A DNA stretch of 55,823 nt from Ottowia sp. (GTDB taxonomy: Bacteria > Pseudomonadota > Gammaproteobacteria > Burkholderiales > Burkholderiaceae_C), in NCBI GenBank assembly GCA_023228705.1, contig JALOAS010000008.1:1-55823 (forward strand), written 5' to 3'. The notes beneath the pieces were generated by a model. The model was not told the origin of the DNA. It made no database searches and saw only the letters and a program-made list of their open reading frames with translations. Both the position numbers and the translations under genes were made by a program. Shown here one piece after another: positions 52,896-55,823 of the stretch (positions are counted from its first letter, which is position 1; every line of letters starts with the position of its first letter).

Positions 52896-52925
52896 GCGGG
52901 TACCGGCATAGCGAACAAGGGTGAT

Positions 52926-54155
52926 ATGGCAAAAGAATACAAGGATCTGATCGTTGGCCTGGACGTGGGCACCGCCAAGGTCATGGTCGTCGTTGGTGAG
53001 GTGCTGGCCGGCGGCCAGCTCAAGCTGGTGGGGCTGGGCGTGGCGCCGGGCAACGGACTCAAGCGCGGGGTCGTCGTCAACATCGATGCCACGGTCGCCA
53101 GCATCCAGCAGGCGCTCAAGGAAGCCGAGCTCATGGCCGACTGCAAGATAGGCCACGTGTACACCGGGATCACCGGCAGCCACATCCAGGGCTTCAACTC
53201 CAGCGGCATGGTCGCGGTCAAGGGCAAGGAAGTCACCCGCGCCGACGTCACGCACGTGGTCGAGACCGCCAAGGCCATCAACATCCCCAGCGACCAGCGG
53301 CTGCTGCTGGTCGAGCCGCAGGAGTTCATCATCGACGGGCAGGACGTGCGCGAGCCGGTGGGCATGAGCGGCAAGCGGCTGGAGGCCAAGGTGCACCTGG
53401 TCACGGGCGCGCAAAGCGCGGCCGAAAACATCATCAAGTGCGTGCGCCGCTGCGGCATCGACGTGGACGGCCTGCTGCTCAACCCGCTGGCCTCCAGCCG
53501 CGCGGTCCTCACCGACGACGAGCGCGAACTGGGCGTGGCCTGCATAGACGTGGGCGCCGGCACCACCGACATTGCCATCTTTACCGGCGGCGCCATCCGG
53601 CACACCGCGGTCATCCCCATTGCCGGCGACCTGATCACCAGCGACATCGCGATGGCGCTGCGCACGCCGACGGCCGATGCCGAGGACATCAAGGTGGCGT
53701 ACGGCTGCGCCAAGCAGCTGCTGGCCGATGCCCAGGCGCAGGTCGAGGTGCCCGGGCTGGGCGACCGCGCGCCGCGCATGCTGTCGCTGCAGGCGCTGGC
53801 CGGTGTCATCGAGCCGCGCGTGGAAGAGATCTTCTCGCTGGCGCAGCAGGTCATCCGCGAGTCCGGCTACGAGGAAGTGCTGTCCTCGGGCGTCGTCCTG
53901 ACCGGCGGCAGCGCCGTCATGGCCGGCATGATCGAACTGGGCGAGGACGTTTTTCTCAAGCCCGTGCGCTGCGGCGTGCCGCGCTACGCCATGGCGCTGG
54001 CTGACATGGTCGCGCAGCCGCGGGCGGCCACCGTCATGGGGTTCATGGAAGAGGCGCGCGCCGCGCAGCTGCGTGGCGCCAAGGCCGCGCAGCAGTCCAG
54101 CCCCGTGCAATCCATTTTTGCACGGCTCAAGGAATTCATCGTGGGGAATTTCTGA
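52926..54155 (+). CDS. ftsA: Cell division protein FtsA
   Basis: A 409-aa actin-like protein that tethers FtsZ filaments to the membrane. Phosphate 1 region IVGLDVGTAKVMVVVGEV, phosphate 2 CIDVGAGTTDIAIFT, adenosine motif VLTGGSAVMAGM. The C-terminal amphipathic helix (SIFARLKEFIVGNF) is the membrane anchor. The stop TGA overlaps a possible small ORF by one base. Confidence 0.94.
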   Translation: MAKEYKDLIVGLDVGTAKVMVVVGEVLAGGQLKLVGLGVAPGNGLKRGVVVNIDATVASIQQALKEAELMADCKIGHVYTGITGSHIQGFNSSGMVAVKGKEVTRADVTHVVETAKAINIPSDQRLLLVEPQEFIIDGQDVREPVGMSGKRLEAKVHLVTGAQSAAENIIKCVRRCGIDVDGLLLNPLASSRAVLTDDERELGVACIDVGAGTTDIAIFTGGAIRHTAVIPIAGDLITSDIAMALRTPTADAEDIKVAYGCAKQLLADAQAQVEVPGLGDRAPRMLSLQALAGVIEPRVEEIFSLAQQVIRESGYEEVLSSGVVLTGGSAVMAGMIELGEDVFLKPVRCGVPRYAMALADMVAQPRAATVMGFMEEARAAQLRGAKAAQQSSPVQSIFARLKEFIVGNF

Positions 54156-54322
54156 TGACGCAGGTCATTGTCTTCATCCTGGCCGGGCACGCTGATTTCC
54201 CGCATGTCATGGGCACAGACCCGCCGTTTCGATGGCGCCCGGGCGGCGCGGCAACCACAGGTCATCCATTTTCTTTTTCACCATTTGAAGCCATCGCAGG
54301 CACGAAAGGAAGCAGCATATGA
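54155..54322 (+). CDS. Possible 55-aa small ORF bridging ftsA and ftsZ
   Basis: The ATG at 54155 shares a base with the ftsA stop (TGATG), and its TGA overlaps the ftsZ ATG (ATGA). The product starts MTQVIVFILAGHADF and has no known domain. GGGG lies upstream. The stretch also has T/C-rich text that fits an ftsZ leader. Perfect coupling on both sides is suggestive, but composition does not look strongly coding. Confidence 0.25.
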   Translation: MTQVIVFILAGHADFPHVMGTDPPFRWRPGGAATTGHPFSFSPFEAIAGTKGSSI

Positions 54323-55536
54323 GCATAGAAATGATTGAGACCGACGCATTTGATTCCGGGACCCGGATCAAGGTCATCGGCGTGGGCGGCGGCGGCGGCA
54401 ACGCCGTGGACCACATGATCAGCAGCAACGTCCAGGGCGTGGAATTTGCCTGTGCCAACACGGACGCGCAGGCGCTGACGCGCACGCTGGCGGAAATGTC
54501 CATCCAGCTGGGCACGTCCGGGCTGGGCGCGGGCAGCAAGCCGGACAAGGGCCGCGAGGCCGCCGAGGCTGCCGCCGACGAGATCCGCCAGGCGATCCGC
54601 GGCACGCACATGCTGTTCATCACGGCCGGCATGGGTGGCGGCACCGGCACCGGCGCGGCGCCGGTGATCGCGCGCATCGCCAAGGACATGGGCATCCTCA
54701 CCGTGGGCGTCGTGACCAAGCCATTCGAGTGGGAGGGAACGCGCCGCATGAGCAATGCAGAGACCGGCCTGGCCGAGCTCGAAGCCGGCGTCGATTCGCT
54801 GGTCGTGGTGCTCAACGAAAAGCTGCTCGAGGTCATGGGCGACGACGTGACGCAGGCCGAAGCCTTTGCCAGCGCCAACGACGTGCTCAGGAACGCGGTG
54901 GGCGGCATCGCCGAGATCATCAACGACTACGGCCAGGTCAACGTCGACTTTGAGGACGTGCGCACGGTCATGAGCGAGCCGGGCAAGGCCATGATGGGCA
55001 CGGCCACCGCCAGCGGCCCCGACCGCGCCCGAATCGCTGCCGAGCAGGCCGTGGCCTGCCCGCTGCTGGAGGGCATAGACCTGTCCGGCGCCAAGGGCGT
55101 GCTGGTGCTGATCACCGCAGCCAAGGATGCCTTCAAGCTGAGCGAATCCCGCGAGGCCATGAACACCATCCGTGCCTACGCCTCGCAGGATGCGCACATC
55201 GTTTACGGTGCCGCGTACGACGATGCGCTGGGCGACGACCTGCGCGTGACCGTGGTGGCCACCGGCCTGTCGCGGCAGCCGCAGGTCGGCCAGAACCCGC
55301 AGCGCATGGCCGTGGTCCAGGGCGGGCTGCGCACCGGCACCGACGACATGCCGTTCATGCCCTCGCCGGTGGACAGCGGCGCGGATTCCCATCCGCCGTA
55401 CGACCCGAGCCAGATCCCCAGCGTGTGGAAGTCGCCGCGCGACCGCAGCGGCGCGCTCAAGCAGGTCCAGGCACTGTCCTCGGGCGGCATGGACGAGCTG
55501 GAGATCCCCGCGTTCCTGCGCAAGCAGGCGGACTGA
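54319..55536 (+). CDS. ftsZ: Cell division protein FtsZ
   Basis: A 405-aa tubulin-like GTPase that forms the Z ring. Motifs: VIGVGGGGGNAVDHM, the tubulin signature GGGTGTGAAPV at ~106-116, the T7 loop VNVDFEDVRTVM, and the C-terminal conserved peptide LEIPAFLRKQAD, which binds FtsA and ZipA. ATG at 54319 with AAAGGAAG upstream. A 7-bp repeat array follows 42 bases after the stop. Confidence 0.97.
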   Translation: MSIEMIETDAFDSGTRIKVIGVGGGGGNAVDHMISSNVQGVEFACANTDAQALTRTLAEMSIQLGTSGLGAGSKPDKGREAAEAAADEIRQAIRGTHMLFITAGMGGGTGTGAAPVIARIAKDMGILTVGVVTKPFEWEGTRRMSNAETGLAELEAGVDSLVVVLNEKLLEVMGDDVTQAEAFASANDVLRNAVGGIAEIINDYGQVNVDFEDVRTVMSEPGKAMMGTATASGPDRARIAAEQAVACPLLEGIDLSGAKGVLVLITAAKDAFKLSESREAMNTIRAYASQDAHIVYGAAYDDALGDDLRVTVVATGLSRQPQVGQNPQRMAVVQGGLRTGTDDMPFMPSPVDSGADSHPPYDPSQIPSVWKSPRDRSGALKQVQALSSGGMDELEIPAFLRKQAD

Positions 55537-55578
55537 CGTGTGAAGGTTGCGCGTTGAGCGTTGAGCGTGGCGCGGCAT

Positions 55579-55704
55579 ACGCTGGACGCTGGACGCTGGA
55601 CGCCGGACGCCGGACGCCGGACGCCGGACGCCGGACGCCGGACGCCGGACGCCGGACGCCGGACGCCGGACGCCGGACGCCGGACGCCGGACGCCGGACG
55701 CCGG
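55579..55704. repeat. Heptanucleotide tandem array, 18 units, between ftsZ and lpxC
   Basis: Three units of ACGCTGG are followed by fifteen of ACGCCGG, 126 bases in all, with degenerate gcgttga units just before (55551-55571). It ends 17 bases before the lpxC ATG. The copy number is probably variable by strand slippage. Since 7 is not a multiple of helical turn or codon, changes would alter spacing of any promoter across it. Confidence 0.92.
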
Positions 55705-55721
55705 ACACCTAAAATGAGCCC

Positions 55722-55823
55722 ATGATTGCACAGCGCACGCTCAAGACGCTGACCCGGGCCGTCGGGGTCGGGCTGCACAGTGGTCGCAGGGTCGAGCTGA
55801 CGCTGCGACCGGCTGCCATTGAC
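55722..55823 (+). CDS. lpxC: UDP-3-O-acyl-N-acetylglucosamine deacetylase LpxC (5' fragment)
   Basis: Only the first 34 codons are in the window. MIAQRTLKTLTRAVGVGLHS is the LpxC opening (family: xxQRTLKxxVxxxGVGLHSG), followed by GRRVELTLRPA. The full enzyme is a zinc deacetylase that commits to lipid A synthesis. The ATG at 55722 fits the family. A tiny frame ATGAGCCCATGA (55714-55725) overlaps it. Confidence 0.9.
   Translation, partial: MIAQRTLKTLTRAVGVGLHSGRRVELTLRPAAID

Noticed and set aside
55579..55704. CRISPR array after ftsZ
   Set aside because: The unit is 7 bases with no spacers, so it is a simple tandem repeat.

Overview
The window looks like the chromosome of a GC-rich betaproteobacterium of the Burkholderiales, most like an Alcaligenaceae/Bordetella relative. 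This is an inference from gene order: ruvB, DUF484, xerC, dksA, a STAS-like protein, hslVU, then a complete mraZ-to-lpxC division and cell-wall cluster. Family-typical repeats and a double-length UvrA point the same way. No rRNA, tRNA or CRISPR array was recognised. Nearly all the window is coding.

Layout. 1-163 is a small element with terminal inverted repeats at the window edge. 0.2-4.0 kb holds 5-formyltetrahydrofolate cyclo-ligase (minus), divergent from a soluble lytic transglycosylase and an NDUFA9-like NAD-dependent epimerase. 4.2-9.2 kb is a complete branched-chain amino-acid ABC transporter operon (livKHMGF). It is followed by a heme-binding beta-barrel protein and a fatty-acid hydroxylase. 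10.8-11.7 kb is a RES-type toxin-antitoxin pair (minus).

11.9-19.7 kb (minus) is the most unusual part. It is an eight-gene, tightly overlapping operon that encodes the whole membrane arm of a complex I-like machine (NuoA, H, J, K, L, M, N). None of the normal peripheral-arm subunits is present. In their place is one 290-aa protein that resembles part of NuoB and perhaps the start of NuoD, without iron-sulfur cysteines. Its promoter side is flanked by a 234-bp IS1380-type miniature transposon with perfect 15-bp inverted repeats and a 5-bp target duplication. A probable peptidase remnant follows.

20.5-27.4 kb (minus) is phoH plus a tandem-fused uvrA of 1988 codons that carries in-frame repeat insertions. 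27.6-31.1 kb is ruvA and ruvB, split by a secreted trypsin-like protease and an I78-type protease-inhibitor lipoprotein. 31.1-37.7 kb is DUF484, xerC, dksA with a histone-like lysine/alanine tail, a STAS-like protein and hslVU.

37.7-55.8 kb holds an AT-rich control region with four 10-bp-spaced MraZ boxes, then mraZ, rsmH, ftsL, ftsI, murE, murF, mraY, murD, ftsW, murG, murC, ddl, ftsQ, ftsA, ftsZ and the start of lpxC. Most of these are coupled by 1-11 nt overlaps. The ftsW-murG junction is expanded by a tandem duplication that creates a small ORF. The ftsZ-lpxC gap holds an 18-copy heptanucleotide array.
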